A stretch of 64,000 nt of DNA from Leucobacter insecticola. GTDB taxonomy: Bacteria > Actinomycetota > Actinomycetes > Actinomycetales > Microbacteriaceae. Where the stretch lies: NCBI RefSeq assembly GCF_011382965.1, contig NZ_CP049934.1, positions 930,001-994,000 of the forward strand. Direction: 5' to 3'. This document shows positions 47,162 to 56,672 of the stretch, one piece after another (within the stretch, counting starts at the first letter, position 1; every line of letters starts with the position of its first letter). The notes under the pieces are model-generated. The model saw nothing but the letters and a program-made list of their open reading frames with translations. It made no database searches and was not told the origin of the DNA. A program made the position numbers and the translations under genes.

Positions 47162-48265
47162 CTACAGGTTCGCGTGGGTTTCCCAGAGATGCCAGGCGGT
47201 GCCGCGCCAGCTGTAACTGCGGCTGCGATCCCGCGCTAGCACCGCAAGGTAGCTGAGGGAGTTGGGGTCGCGGAACAGCCTGCTGAACTCTGCGGCAAAC
47301 TCACCGGCGCCTGGAGCCATGACTCCCGCGTCGAGAACGATCTCCTCTGCTGCGGGATGGCCGGAGTGAAGCACCGGCACCGCGGCGCTGAGCGCACCGA
47401 GAAGCGTATAGCCGGTGCCGAGGAAATCTTGGGGCTGCAGCAGGAGGGAGGCCCCGGTAAGCGCAGCCCCCACATCACCGAGATCGCGCGGAGTTGCGAC
47501 GATGATGCGGCCCTGAAGTTCGGCTGGGATCGCGGTCGTGGCTTCCGGGCCGACGTCAAGCGCGGGATCCACCCCGGTCAGCACCACGACGGTTGGAAGC
47601 TTGGGGTCTGCGAGCAGCGCGTCGATGATCCAGCTGAGCCGGCCGTGCTCGCTTGCCGTCGCGGTCGTCACAGCGTAGTGATCCGGGATGCCGAGCGCAG
47701 TGCGTCGTGCAAGGGCGTCGTCCGGTCGGAGATATTCGGTCGGGGGTGCCAGCGGAAACACCTGCACCGGAAGATCTGAGCCGTAGTGATCCTGCAACAC
47801 TCGTGCAGTCGCGTGGGTCGGGGTGAGGATCACGTCGGCATGCTTGACGGCCCGCTTCGTGAAGGCGCGATAGAGCCTGGCCTGAGCTGATCCGAGTACC
47901 GCAGGAGAATCCCAGGCGATGCTGTGGCTGATAGTCACCGAGGTTTGCGAGCCGTCGTCTTCCCCGCGTGATCGCAAGGGTACGAGGGGCGTGAGAGAGT
48001 GCACGAACTCGCCGTCGAGAGGGCGGGCAGTGGTGCCGTTCTGCCACATCAGCGGGAGGAGACTCGCGCGGAAAGGAAGGTGCTCGGTGCGGATGAGCGG
48101 AGAGCTCAGTTCTGGGGAGTTTGCACCCCTCGCGAGCAAGTAACGGACACTGCAGCTGCGAGGCGCCGTGTCTGCAAGCGCCTGTGCGAGATCACGGGAA
48201 GCTGCGGTGTTGACCGTGGCTTCCCAGTCAGGGAAAGGCTCGGCGATAAGCGTGATCGTCGTCAC
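47162..48265 (-). CDS. GT-B glycosyltransferase (group 1/GT4-like)
   Basis: 367 residues. The N-terminal Rossmann half begins MTTITLIAEPFPDWEATV and has HSLTPLVPLRSRG and VTISHSIAWDSPAV. The C-terminal half has TATASEHGRLSWIIDALLAD and GASLLLQPQDFLGTGYTLLGALSAAVPVLHSGHPAAEEIVLDAG, where the acidic E-x7-E-like site of GT4 enzymes is only partly conserved. It probably adds a sugar to a surface glycan. The stop is close to the 47.1-kb repeats. Upstream, an AT-rich gap leads to the IS1595-type element. Confidence 0.8.
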   Translation of the reverse strand: MTTITLIAEPFPDWEATVNTAASRDLAQALADTAPRSCSVRYLLARGANSPELSSPLIRTEHLPFRASLLPLMWQNGTTARPLDGEFVHSLTPLVPLRSRGEDDGSQTSVTISHSIAWDSPAVLGSAQARLYRAFTKRAVKHADVILTPTHATARVLQDHYGSDLPVQVFPLAPPTEYLRPDDALARRTALGIPDHYAVTTATASEHGRLSWIIDALLADPKLPTVVVLTGVDPALDVGPEATTAIPAELQGRIIVATPRDLGDVGAALTGASLLLQPQDFLGTGYTLLGALSAAVPVLHSGHPAAEEIVLDAGVMAPGAGEFAAEFSRLFRDPNSLSYLAVLARDRSRSYSWRGTAWHLWETHANL

Positions 48266-48435
48266 AGTCCCCCCCTTAAGCGGCCACAGTATCGAACAAA
48301 TTATTTTTGTCTCAGGTTATTGTATTGAGCTAAGCCAGCGGAAATGCTGAACTTGAGGCCGCTGGTGCAACTCAGCGATGCAAACGTGACCTCTGGGTGA
48401 AGGCTTGACCAAATCGCCGGAGCGTTTTTCGGTTT

Positions 48436-49644
48436 AAGGGGTATCCATTTAGCTCCCGTGAAGCCTGTATTCTGAGCTAAACGTTGAAAGACCCCGGCGC
48501 TGCGCTAACAGCCCGGGGCGTGGACTACACCAAGAAGGGGTGTCGTCAATGGTCGATAATACCGATGTCCCGTTGCAGGGTCATCCTGTCCCAGGGCACG
48601 ATTACCCGGGTGACGCGGCCGAGTTTCGGGCATGGTTCCCTGATGACGCATCGTGTCTGGACTATCTTGCCTGGCTGCGTTGGCCGGACGGGTTCGTCTG
48701 TCCACACTGTCAGGCCACGGCTTCTTGGCGTGAGAAGACCGGCCGGTATCGATGTCGTGACTGTGAGAAGCAGATCTCAGCGACTGCGGGCACACTGTTC
48801 GAGAAGACGAGGATCCCGCTCACGGTGTGGTTTGAGGCGATCTGGCTGATGACGAGCCCGAAAGGTGGCGTCTCGGCGGCGCATCTACACCGGGTACTCC
48901 CGATCTCGTCTTATCAGACAGCTTGGACGATGCTCGGTAAGCTCCGACAAGTGATGAAGCCTGATCCTGCGGCGAAACTTTCAGGTGTGGTCGAGGTCGA
49001 CGAGACCTTCTTTGGGGGTCCGAGGCCCGGAAGCCCCGGTCGTGGCGCGAAGGGGAAGACCTTGGTTGCGGGAGCGATCGAATACACGGATGCGGGGTGG
49101 GGCGGGCTCGTCTCGCAGTCATTCCTGATGCCTCGACTGGTTCTTTGCGGAACTTCGTGACCGCGAACATTGCGTTGGGTTCCACCGTGATCTCTGATGG
49201 ATGGACTGCGTACCCTGGCGCGCTTGACGGGTACGTGCATGACCCGGTGAATGTGTCTGCGTCAGGGAAACCAGCACACGAGGTACTGCCAGCGGTCCAC
49301 CGCCTGTTCTCGCTCGTGAAACGTCTGATCGATGGCACCTATCAAGGAGCTGGAACCGCAGCGCATCTTCCAGAATATTTGGATGAGTTCGTGTTCCGGT
49401 TTAACCGAAGACATAGTCGGCAGCGCGGCCTACTGTTCTTGCGGCTACTGCAACGCGCGGTCGCTCACGAGCAGGTCACCTATCGGGACTTGGTGCGTGA
49501 TTCAAAAGCGAAATTGGTGTCTCCGAGGGGAGTGCTGGGGCCACGTCGCCAGCCGGGGTCACTGGACATTGGTTCTGCTGGTAGGCGCTGGCGTGCTGAC
49601 CGCTGAATCGGTAGTGGGTCACGGGAGCTAAATGGATACCCCTT
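48436..49644 (+). mobile_element. Complete IS1595-family element with 8-bp target duplication
   Basis: 1,209 bp bounded by perfect 26-bp inverted repeats (48436-48461 and 49619-49644; outer part AAGGGGTATCCATTTAGCTC). The 8 bases TTCGGTTT occur immediately outside both ends (48428-48435 and 49645-49652), the target-duplication length expected for IS1595. It inserted in the intergenic gap between a glycosyltransferase and an LCP gene. The perfect ends and duplication indicate a young insertion. Confidence 0.97.
48549..49606 (+). CDS. IS1595-family (ISXO2-like) transposase (one frame break)
   Basis: About 352 residues after repair. ATG 48549 follows AAGAAGGGG. An N-terminal zinc ribbon (CPHCQATASW...CRDCEKQ) and an ISXO2-type DDE domain are present: VVEVDETFFGG carries the first Asp, VISDGWTAYPG the second, and the third acidic region lies before FNRRHSRQRG. 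The frame breaks in the G-run 49099-49102. One added G gives YTDAGWGRARLAVIPDASTGSL. Since the element's ends and duplication are perfect, this break is more likely a sequencing error than decay. Confidence 0.93.
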
Positions 49645-49730
49645 TTCGGTTTTTACTCAGAGCCATCAGCTAAATTCGTGTAGATGCACCAAAACTGGTG
49701 GCAGTGGGCGCAATCAGGTAGGGAACATCC

Positions 49731-50978
49731 ATGGCATCACATAGCGGAGCAGGGACAATTGTGTCTAACCCGCGGCATGGCAGACTGCGCAGGTCGAGTG
49801 CTTGGGGCAACGCGCTTCGGGTTCTTCTGACCACAGTCATTGTTGTGGCGATGAGCGGTGTGGCGACCGCCGCATACTCTGTGTGGGGTTTGTATAACGG
49901 CATGCAAACGATCGACCTCGGCGATGCCGGGGATCTGGCAGATGCCGTTGGCTTCGGGGCGGATGAGATTGAGGGCGAACTGACCGTGCTGCTGGTCGGC
50001 ACCGACAGTCGCGCTGGCCAGTCGCTCGATGACGGCGAGACCGGAGAACTCAACGACGTCAACCTCTTGCTTCACGTCTCCGCCGATCACCAGCGTGCGA
50101 CGGTCGTGAGCCTTCCGCGCGACCTCATGGTGCCGGTGCCGAGCTGCCCCGGCCCTAACGGCGAACCCGAGTATTACAGTGCGATGAGTGAGCAGCAGCT
50201 CAATAGCACCCTCAGTATCGGCGGCCTGCCCTGCGTGGTGGCGACGGTATCCGAGCTCACCGGCATGGATATCCCCTACGCCGCCATGATCACTTTTGAC
50301 GGTGTGATTCGTATGTCGAATGCCCTCGGCGGGGTTGACGTGTGCCTGACCGAGCCGATTGTTGACGAATACACCGACCTGAATCTGCCCGCCGGCGTGA
50401 ACAATCTGGTTGGTCTAGAAGCGCTGCAGTTTCTGCGCACCCGCCACGGTGTTGGTGATGGCGGTGACACGAGCCGGATCAGCAATCAGCAGGTCTTTAT
50501 GTCTGCGCTGGTTCGCCAACTCAAGAGCTCCAGCACTCTTTCTGATCCGATCAAGGTATACGGTCTGGCAAAAGTCGGCGTCGAAAACATGACGCTCTCG
50601 AGCAACATGGCTACGACCGGGTTTATGCAAGCGGTTGCAAGCATAGTCAGGGACATTGATATCGACAGCATCAATTTCGTGCAGTATCCTTCCAACGCTC
50701 ACCCATACGCGCCCGGAAGGCTCACCCCTAATCTGGCGGCAGCACAGACACTGTTCGACGTCTTGAAGAGCGGGCAGGCGTTCGACGTGACCGCAGTCGG
50801 GGAGGGCGTTGCGGAGGTTCCCGAGGATCCGGCTGCCGATCCGAACGCCGTGCAGGATCCGAATGCGCCGGCGGAGACGGAACCGGCTGATCCTAACGCG
50901 CCGGTCAAGCTGCCCCCGGCAATCACGGGACAGCGTGCCGACAATGAGACATGTTCCCAAGGACGTACCGTCCTTTAG
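49731..50978 (+). CDS. LCP-family (LytR-CpsA-Psr) cell-wall polymer ligase 1
   Basis: 415 residues, ATG 49731 after AGGGAAC. A single N-terminal membrane anchor (ALRVLLTTVIVVAMSGVATAA) places the LCP domain outside. The catalytic core has LTVLLVGTDSRAGQ, NDVNLLLHVSADHQRATVVSLPRDLMV and FLRTRHGVGDGGDTSRISNQQ, the Asp/Arg pattern that binds polyprenyl-pyrophosphate and metal. The C-terminus is Asp/Pro/Ala-rich and ends with a Cys (ADNETCSQGRTVL). LCP enzymes attach glycopolymers to peptidoglycan. A second LCP is at 52416. Confidence 0.93.
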   Translation: MASHSGAGTIVSNPRHGRLRRSSAWGNALRVLLTTVIVVAMSGVATAAYSVWGLYNGMQTIDLGDAGDLADAVGFGADEIEGELTVLLVGTDSRAGQSLDDGETGELNDVNLLLHVSADHQRATVVSLPRDLMVPVPSCPGPNGEPEYYSAMSEQQLNSTLSIGGLPCVVATVSELTGMDIPYAAMITFDGVIRMSNALGGVDVCLTEPIVDEYTDLNLPAGVNNLVGLEALQFLRTRHGVGDGGDTSRISNQQVFMSALVRQLKSSSTLSDPIKVYGLAKVGVENMTLSSNMATTGFMQAVASIVRDIDIDSINFVQYPSNAHPYAPGRLTPNLAAAQTLFDVLKSGQAFDVTAVGEGVAEVPEDPAADPNAVQDPNAPAETEPADPNAPVKLPPAITGQRADNETCSQGRTVL

Positions 50979-51405
50979 ACGACTGAGAGCTTACCGAGGG
51001 ACGCTGATCCGTTCACGAACTCTCGGCAGGTTTCGCGTTCAGGGGCCTTCGGCTCCTACTCTTGAATTTATGTCAGCACGGCTGACGGTGAAGGGGAGGC
51101 GCGTGGGGAGCGTGATTGATCTGGAAGTGGTTTGTTCTCACGACAAGTCGTGCGACTGGTGTAGTTCAAGGACCCGTGCCGTCAATTTGACGAGGAAATC
51201 GCCTTCTCTTTCGCGATCGATTTCCCGAGAGTGGCCTTGTTAATAGCGACACCAGGGAGCTTCGTGGCGCTGTACTTCAGGATGCAATCCGCGAATTCTG
51301 GACTTGCACTTTTGCGACCTACCCAGCAACAGGAATGTGATCTTTGGGGGTGAATCCCGCGTCGCTCGCAGGATGACACAGGACAAGCAAAGTACTCTAG
51401 TGGTT
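50979..51405. other. Gene-poor gap before galE
   Basis: About 430 bases with no convincing gene. A minus-strand stretch (about 51185-51330) reads like a short protein piece (PEFADCILKYSATKLPGVAI) without start or ribosome site and may be a decayed remnant. A CACGAC/GTCGTG mini-hairpin lies near 51139 and a half-copy of the REP-like repeat (CGCAGGATGAC) at 51368-51378. The galE promoter must lie toward the right edge. Confidence 0.45.
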
Positions 51406-52419
51406 ATGCGTGTATTGCTGACAGGTGGAGCCGGATACATCGGCTCGCACACCGCCCTTGTGCTCTTGGAACGTGGCCACGAGGTTGTGGTGCTCGATGA
51501 TTTCTCGAACAGCGCATGGGAGGCCGTGCGTCGGGTCGAGGAGTTGAGCGGGAAGGATATCCCGGTCATTGAGGTGGATCTTGCGGATAGCGTTGCCGCC
51601 AAGGCTGCACTCGCGGGGACTGAATTTGAGGCGGTGATTCACTTTGCGGGGCTGAAAGCGGTTGGCGAGTCGGTGGCTCAGCCGAGTCGGTACTACCGAG
51701 TGAACATCGATTCTACCCTCGCGCTGCTTGATCTGATGCGGGAACGCGGCGTGAACAAGTTGGTGTTTAGCTCCTCCGCCACCGTGTACGGCGATCCCGA
51801 GTATGTGCCGATCGATGAGCGGCACCCGGTTGGCCTCGGGATCACCAATCCCTACGGCTGGACGAAGTTCATGAACGAGCAGATTATTCGCGATGTTCAG
51901 GCGAGTTGGCCGGAACTCGAAGCGGTGCTGTTGCGCTACTTTAATCCTGTCGGCGCGCATCCTTCTGGCAGGATCGGCGAGGATCCGACCGGGATCCCGA
52001 ATAACCTGATGCCGTTTATCTCCCAGGTTGCCGTTGGGGTACGGGAGAGCCTAAGCGTGTTTGGTGATTCCTACGACACTGCCGACGGTACTGGAGTTCG
52101 TGACTATATTCACGTGATGGATCTTGCGGAGGGCCATGTTGCGGCACTTGAGCGTAGCGCTGCTGGCGTGGTGAGCTACAACCTGGGGTCCGGGACAGGT
52201 TCGAGCGTGCTTGAGGTCGTGCGCGAATTTGAGGCGGCGTCGCAGCGGCAGATTCCGTATGTGGTGGTGCCGCCCCGGGCCGGTGACGTCGCTGAGATGG
52301 TGGCAAACCCTGAGAAGGCCAACCGCGAACTCGATTGGCGGACAACGCGGACCCTGGCCGATGCATGCCGAGATTCGTGGGTGTGGCAGTCAACGAATCC
52401 TGCGGGATACTCCGTATGA
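51406..52419 (+). CDS. galE: UDP-glucose 4-epimerase
   Basis: 337 residues from ATG 51406. Interconverts UDP-glucose and UDP-galactose, supplying galactose units for surface glycans. NAD-binding GGAGYIGSHTA, catalytic SSSATVYGDPEYVPI followed by NPYGWTKFMNEQ (Y-x3-K with YGWTK), LRYFNPVGAHPSG and GVRDYIHVMDLAEGH are all family hallmarks. Its TGA overlaps the next ATG (ATGA), coupling it to the second LCP ligase. Confidence 0.96.
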   Translation: MRVLLTGGAGYIGSHTALVLLERGHEVVVLDDFSNSAWEAVRRVEELSGKDIPVIEVDLADSVAAKAALAGTEFEAVIHFAGLKAVGESVAQPSRYYRVNIDSTLALLDLMRERGVNKLVFSSSATVYGDPEYVPIDERHPVGLGITNPYGWTKFMNEQIIRDVQASWPELEAVLLRYFNPVGAHPSGRIGEDPTGIPNNLMPFISQVAVGVRESLSVFGDSYDTADGTGVRDYIHVMDLAEGHVAALERSAAGVVSYNLGSGTGSSVLEVVREFEAASQRQIPYVVVPPRAGDVAEMVANPEKANRELDWRTTRTLADACRDSWVWQSTNPAGYSV

Positions 52420-53849
52420 GCCTCGACCTCGAGCGGCCTCTGCGAAACCCCGATGAGAGTTCTGAGCCACTCATGACAAAGCGCGCTCGGTGGCTGATTC
52501 TGATGGGCTTTGTGCTTCCGGGGAGCGCGCAGCTGCTCTCCGGGAACCGCAGACTAGGGCGTTTTGGGCTGATCTCAACCGTGTTGTTGATCGCGGGCGC
52601 GCTCATCGCGTTGCTTGGGTTCCTGCTGATGCGGGTTCAGACGCTGACGATTTTGACGAATGGCTTCGTGCTGCTGGTGTTGCAGTGGGTGCTGTTCGGG
52701 TATGCGGTGCTGTGGATCGTGCTCGGGTTCAACACGCTTCGTCTCACGCGTATTGTGCGGGTGCACCGCAACTGGAAGCTGCCAGTTGCGGTGCTTTCTG
52801 TGGTCCTGACAGTCGTGCCGGCGGTCGGCGCCGCCTGGGCGGGTAGCGCGGTTGCGGCGGGGCGAGGCGTGCTGAGTAACCTTTTCGCCTCAGCCCCGGC
52901 AGTTGAACCCATCGACGGCCGCTACAACATTCTGCTGCTTGGAACCGATGCCGGGCAGGATCGCGAAGGAATGCGCCCTGACAGTATTTCGCTCGTGAGT
53001 GTCGATGCACAGACTGGGCAATCAGTGATTATCGGCATCCCCCGTGAGCTCATCAACATGCCGTTCCCTGAGTCATCGCCGATGCATCCGGTGCACCCGA
53101 ATGGCTTCTGCGTGGGACCCAACGCCTTCGGGGAAGGCGGGGGATGTCTCACCAATGGATATCTGAACGCACTGTTTGCGGAAGTTGAACAGGCCGACGA
53201 AATCGTTGAGGTTGAGGGGCTCCCCGAAGAATTCGCACAGTTCTACGAGGGGCTGTATCCGGACGCTGCTGCCAAGGGAACGTCTCCCGGTATCGAAGCG
53301 ATTAAGGATGCGGTACAGGGCGCGACTGGACTTGACCCGCAGTTTCACGTTCTCGTCAACATGGACGCGTTTTCGAATCTGATTGACGCGCTCGGCGGTA
53401 TCACGGTGAATGTCACCGAGGAGCTGCCGATCGGCGGCGATCAAGACGGTAATAACGTCGAAGGCTGGATCATGCCGGGCGAGCAGGGCATGGATGGCTA
53501 CACCGCGCAGTGGTACGCCCGTTCAAGGTACGGCTCTGCAGACGGCGACTACGCGCGGATGCGGAGACAGCGTGAGATTCAAGCTGCGATCCTCGCGCAG
53601 ATGAACCCCGAAAATGTCTTGCTCCGTTTCCAGGACATCGCGTCGGCCGGGACCCAACTTGTGGAGACTGATATCCCGGAGTCGATGCTTGGCCGCTTCG
53701 TTGACCTCGCGAGTAAAGCTCGTGCCTTTACTCCGGTTAATGTTGAACTGGCGCCGCCGGAGGTTGACCCCGAGTACCCCGATTTTTCGGCGATTCAGCA
53801 GCTTGTCGCGGCTGGAGTGGCCGAAGCTTCGCCACCTGAAACGAACTAA
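52416..53849 (+). CDS. LCP-family cell-wall polymer ligase 2 with multi-helix N-terminus
   Basis: 477 residues from ATG 52416, which overlaps galE by four bases. It differs from LCP 1 by having four hydrophobic helices in the first 165 residues (for example ISTVLLIAGALIALLGFLLM and LPVAVLSVVLTVVPAVGAA). The LCP domain follows: NILLLGTDAGQDREGMRPDS, VIIGIPRELINMPFPE, YARSRYGSADGDYARMRRQREIQAA. This Asp/Arg set is complete. Likely ligates a galactose-containing polymer to peptidoglycan, judging from its coupling to galE and the phosphoglycerol transferase downstream. Confidence 0.94.
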   Translation: MSLDLERPLRNPDESSEPLMTKRARWLILMGFVLPGSAQLLSGNRRLGRFGLISTVLLIAGALIALLGFLLMRVQTLTILTNGFVLLVLQWVLFGYAVLWIVLGFNTLRLTRIVRVHRNWKLPVAVLSVVLTVVPAVGAAWAGSAVAAGRGVLSNLFASAPAVEPIDGRYNILLLGTDAGQDREGMRPDSISLVSVDAQTGQSVIIGIPRELINMPFPESSPMHPVHPNGFCVGPNAFGEGGGCLTNGYLNALFAEVEQADEIVEVEGLPEEFAQFYEGLYPDAAAKGTSPGIEAIKDAVQGATGLDPQFHVLVNMDAFSNLIDALGGITVNVTEELPIGGDQDGNNVEGWIMPGEQGMDGYTAQWYARSRYGSADGDYARMRRQREIQAAILAQMNPENVLLRFQDIASAGTQLVETDIPESMLGRFVDLASKARAFTPVNVELAPPEVDPEYPDFSAIQQLVAAGVAEASPPETN

Positions 53850-53856
53850 GGGTCAG

Positions 53857-55503
53857 GTGGAGAACACGCTGAGCCAGAAGAACCCCCGTCAGTATCTCGC
53901 GCGAATCCGGCCGTCGCGAAAGTCTCAACCGATCGTTGTTGCGGTGTCTGAAGTTGCGGCGGCCACCGAGGCGGTTGCCCAGGCGACCGAAACGATCGCG
54001 GTTGTTGCTGAGATAGTTGAGGACATTGCCGCGGCAGAGGCTCGCCGTCGACGTTGGCGTTTGGTCTCGCTGGTGCTGTGGATCCTCGTGGCTGCCGGTG
54101 CGGTGTTGGGCGGCGCAGGCTTTTGGGTGGAGCGGACTTTCGGCAAGATATCAGTCGACCAGTTGCTCCTCAACCTGTCAGGCGGCGGGGGCGAGGGGGC
54201 CGGGGGTACCGAGCTGATGTGGGGGGCGGTGACCACGATTCTTTGCGTCCCCCTCTTCCTCACCACGCTCATGATCCTGCTGGTGGAGATAATGCGGAGG
54301 GCGGTGTCGAGGCGGGACGGTCTTTGCCGTCCCCGGCTTGTTCGCGGTATCGCGGCGGTGCTCGCCCTTCTCGTACCTGTCAGCGGAGTCTCGATCTTTG
54401 CGAATGCAATCGGGCTGAGGGACTACGTACAGGCGGCACTTCGTGAGGCCTCTCTCGGGACGAGCATCGCTGACTATTACACCAAACCCGTGGTTGTGTC
54501 GGGTGTCGATGACGAAACGAGCCGGAACTTGGTACTGATCTATCTGGAATCGACCGAAGATACGTTTGCCGATGATCGCCTGTTTGAGAAGAACATGCTC
54601 GAGCCCGTGCAGTCTGTGACGCAGGGGTGGGAATCGATCCCGCGTCTGCACCAGTACGAGGGGGGCGGGTGGACGATGGCCGGGATTGTCAGCACGCAGT
54701 GCGGAATCCCGCTCCGCTCTGTCACCGATCGGGCGGACAACGATGAGTTGAACACCCTGGGCGCCGAGGGAAGTGAGCTCGAAAGCTACATGCCGGGAGC
54801 GACCTGTCTCGGCGACGTGCTCGCGGACGAGGGATACAGGAATGTGTTCCTGGGAGGTGCGGACGCACGGTTTGCGGGAAAGGGTGCCTTTTTTTCAGGG
54901 CACGGCTATGACGAGGTGGACGACCTCGGCGTCTGGCGCGGGCTAGGTGAGACGGAGATCCGGGATGACTGGGGACTATCTGACCGACGTCTCTTCGAGC
55001 GCGCTAAGGATACGGTGACCGAACTCCACGAGGCTGACGCCCCGTTCAACCTCACCATATTGACCCTCGACACCCACGAGGGGCCACGGGTATTTGAGTA
55101 CTGCAGCTGGGATACCGATACCGCAATGACCTCAATAACGTTTTGTTCGATGCAGCAGGTCGCTGGGTTCATCGATTTTATGCGTGACGAAGGCTACCTC
55201 GAAGACACTGCGGTGGTGATCATGGGTGACCACCTCAAAATGGTTGCGCAGGGCGGGAGCTTCTGGGATGAGCTCCACGGGCGAGAGGGTCGCACGATCT
55301 TCAATAGGATTTGGACCCCTGACGGAGAGAGGATGGCCCGCCCCGAGATCGATCAGCTCAGCGTGTACCCGACGATCTTGGAACTCTTGGGTATTGAACT
55401 TGCCGACCATCGCGCCGGGGTGGGAGTGTCGGCGCTTGTCGCCCCGAGGAAGTCTCCTCAGGGACGATTCTCGAACTTAAACCCGATGAATATCTCGACG
55501 TAA
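53857..55503 (+). CDS. OpgB/LtaS-like membrane phosphoglycerol transferase (sulfatase fold)
   Basis: 548 residues from the GTG at 53857, seven bases after the LCP stop and behind TAAGG. Three membrane helices (residues about 67-90, 113-138, 152-175) are followed by an extracellular alkaline-phosphatase-fold domain. NLVLIYLESTEDTF matches the metal-binding LESxE start, GGGWTMAGIVSTQCGIPL matches the OpgB nucleophile segment, and VVIMGDHLKM is the metal Asp-His. It would transfer phosphoglycerol or a similar group from phosphatidylglycerol to a surface glycan. It sits in one operon with galE and LCP 2. Confidence 0.9.
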   Translation: MENTLSQKNPRQYLARIRPSRKSQPIVVAVSEVAAATEAVAQATETIAVVAEIVEDIAAAEARRRRWRLVSLVLWILVAAGAVLGGAGFWVERTFGKISVDQLLLNLSGGGGEGAGGTELMWGAVTTILCVPLFLTTLMILLVEIMRRAVSRRDGLCRPRLVRGIAAVLALLVPVSGVSIFANAIGLRDYVQAALREASLGTSIADYYTKPVVVSGVDDETSRNLVLIYLESTEDTFADDRLFEKNMLEPVQSVTQGWESIPRLHQYEGGGWTMAGIVSTQCGIPLRSVTDRADNDELNTLGAEGSELESYMPGATCLGDVLADEGYRNVFLGGADARFAGKGAFFSGHGYDEVDDLGVWRGLGETEIRDDWGLSDRRLFERAKDTVTELHEADAPFNLTILTLDTHEGPRVFEYCSWDTDTAMTSITFCSMQQVAGFIDFMRDEGYLEDTAVVIMGDHLKMVAQGGSFWDELHGREGRTIFNRIWTPDGERMARPEIDQLSVYPTILELLGIELADHRAGVGVSALVAPRKSPQGRFSNLNPMNIST

Positions 55504-55556
55504 TACGAAGCCGATCGGTCGATTTCTTTCGCAGCGTCTGGAATGGCAGACCCGAG

Positions 55557-56525
55557 CTAGCTGCGCAGACGCGAGCGGGCACCCATGATGAGACCCGCGC
55601 CGAGAGTGAGTAAGCCAATCGCGCCGAGAAAGAGGGAGGCTTCGTTGGCACCCGTTGCCGCCAGCTCCTGCGGTGCACTGGCGAGATCCTGGGGCGTAGC
55701 CGGTGTCTGTGGCATTGCGGGTGGCGGGGAAATTGGAGACGTGTTGTCGTCTCCCTGCACAGTGAACGCAAAGCGTGACTCGCCGACCACGACATCACCG
55801 AGGTCGCATTCGAGGGACAGTCTGTTGCTGAACACCTCATCCGTCGGGGGCTTAGCGTCGTTCGGCACCTGCAACTCCTGGTTGAGAATGCCGTTGCTCT
55901 CGAGCGGGAACTTCCCGAAATACCGTGACACTGTGAGGTCGTCCATGGAAGTGTAGGACAAGCTTGCTTCGGCGGCATCCGCGCCAACGCCGTTGTAGAA
56001 GCAATCGCCCGTGACGCGAATCGGGTCGCCGGGTTTGCCTTGGAGCGAGTCCGCGGCGAAGCGGATTTCGACCCCCTCTGGTTCTTCAGTGGGTACATCA
56101 CCGAGCACGGTGAAGGGAATCTCGCCCTGGCAGTAGATCGCGTCTCCGTTGATGCACGAGTAATAGATCAAGTACTCACCGGGGGCGACGGCCTTGGGAA
56201 TGGTGATTGTTCCGGCATTAGGGTCACTCGGATCCAGCACGACACTGCCCCAAAAGTCGGGTCCGTAGTCGATATTGGATCCTGGCTGGAACCAGGTCAG
56301 ATACTCGAAATGCACATCGACGCTCTGCCCTGGCGATGCGTCGGAGCTTGTGAAGCTCACGGCCTCCCCGGGTGCCACGGCAGCCGGGATCACCTCGAGT
56401 TCAAATCCAAGCGACTCGTCTGCGAACGCTGCGGAGGCACCCGCGAAGCTGGCGAGGACAAGCGCGATCCCGACGGTGCCCGTTGTATTGCGAACAATTT
56501 TGGATGTTTTCCGAAGCAGGGCCAT
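55557..56525 (-). CDS. LAATG wall-anchored surface protein
   Basis: 322 residues, intact. A signal peptide ends ASAAFADES. Two beta-rich domains follow, one with AVAPGEAVSFTSSDASPGQSVDV and one with GKPGDPIRVTGDCFYNG (paired Cys). A Pro/Ala/Thr spacer (SPPPAMPQTPATPQDLASAP) leads to QELAATG, a membrane helix and ARSRLRS. Smaller than the other sorted proteins and the only one without a frame break. It lies convergent to the phosphoglycerol-transferase operon and divergent from glycosyltransferase genes. Confidence 0.88.
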   Translation of the reverse strand: MALLRKTSKIVRNTTGTVGIALVLASFAGASAAFADESLGFELEVIPAAVAPGEAVSFTSSDASPGQSVDVHFEYLTWFQPGSNIDYGPDFWGSVVLDPSDPNAGTITIPKAVAPGEYLIYYSCINGDAIYCQGEIPFTVLGDVPTEEPEGVEIRFAADSLQGKPGDPIRVTGDCFYNGVGADAAEASLSYTSMDDLTVSRYFGKFPLESNGILNQELQVPNDAKPPTDEVFSNRLSLECDLGDVVVGESRFAFTVQGDDNTSPISPPPAMPQTPATPQDLASAPQELAATGANEASLFLGAIGLLTLGAGLIMGARSRLRS

Positions 56526-56672
56526 AGCTGTAGTCTACGTCAGAAAAGACGCAGTTCACAGCCATAGCACAGTTTTACGGGGCCGTTCGCGGGAAGGCGG
56601 CGGTGGGGGTGGCCCAGGTGGCGGCAACGTAGACTGGGTGGAATTGTGTTTGTTGTGAGGGAGAGTGTTCGC

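Noticed and set aside
50809..51380. Small genes in the gap before galE
   Set aside because: Open frames overlap in several readings without ribosome sites or steady codon use.
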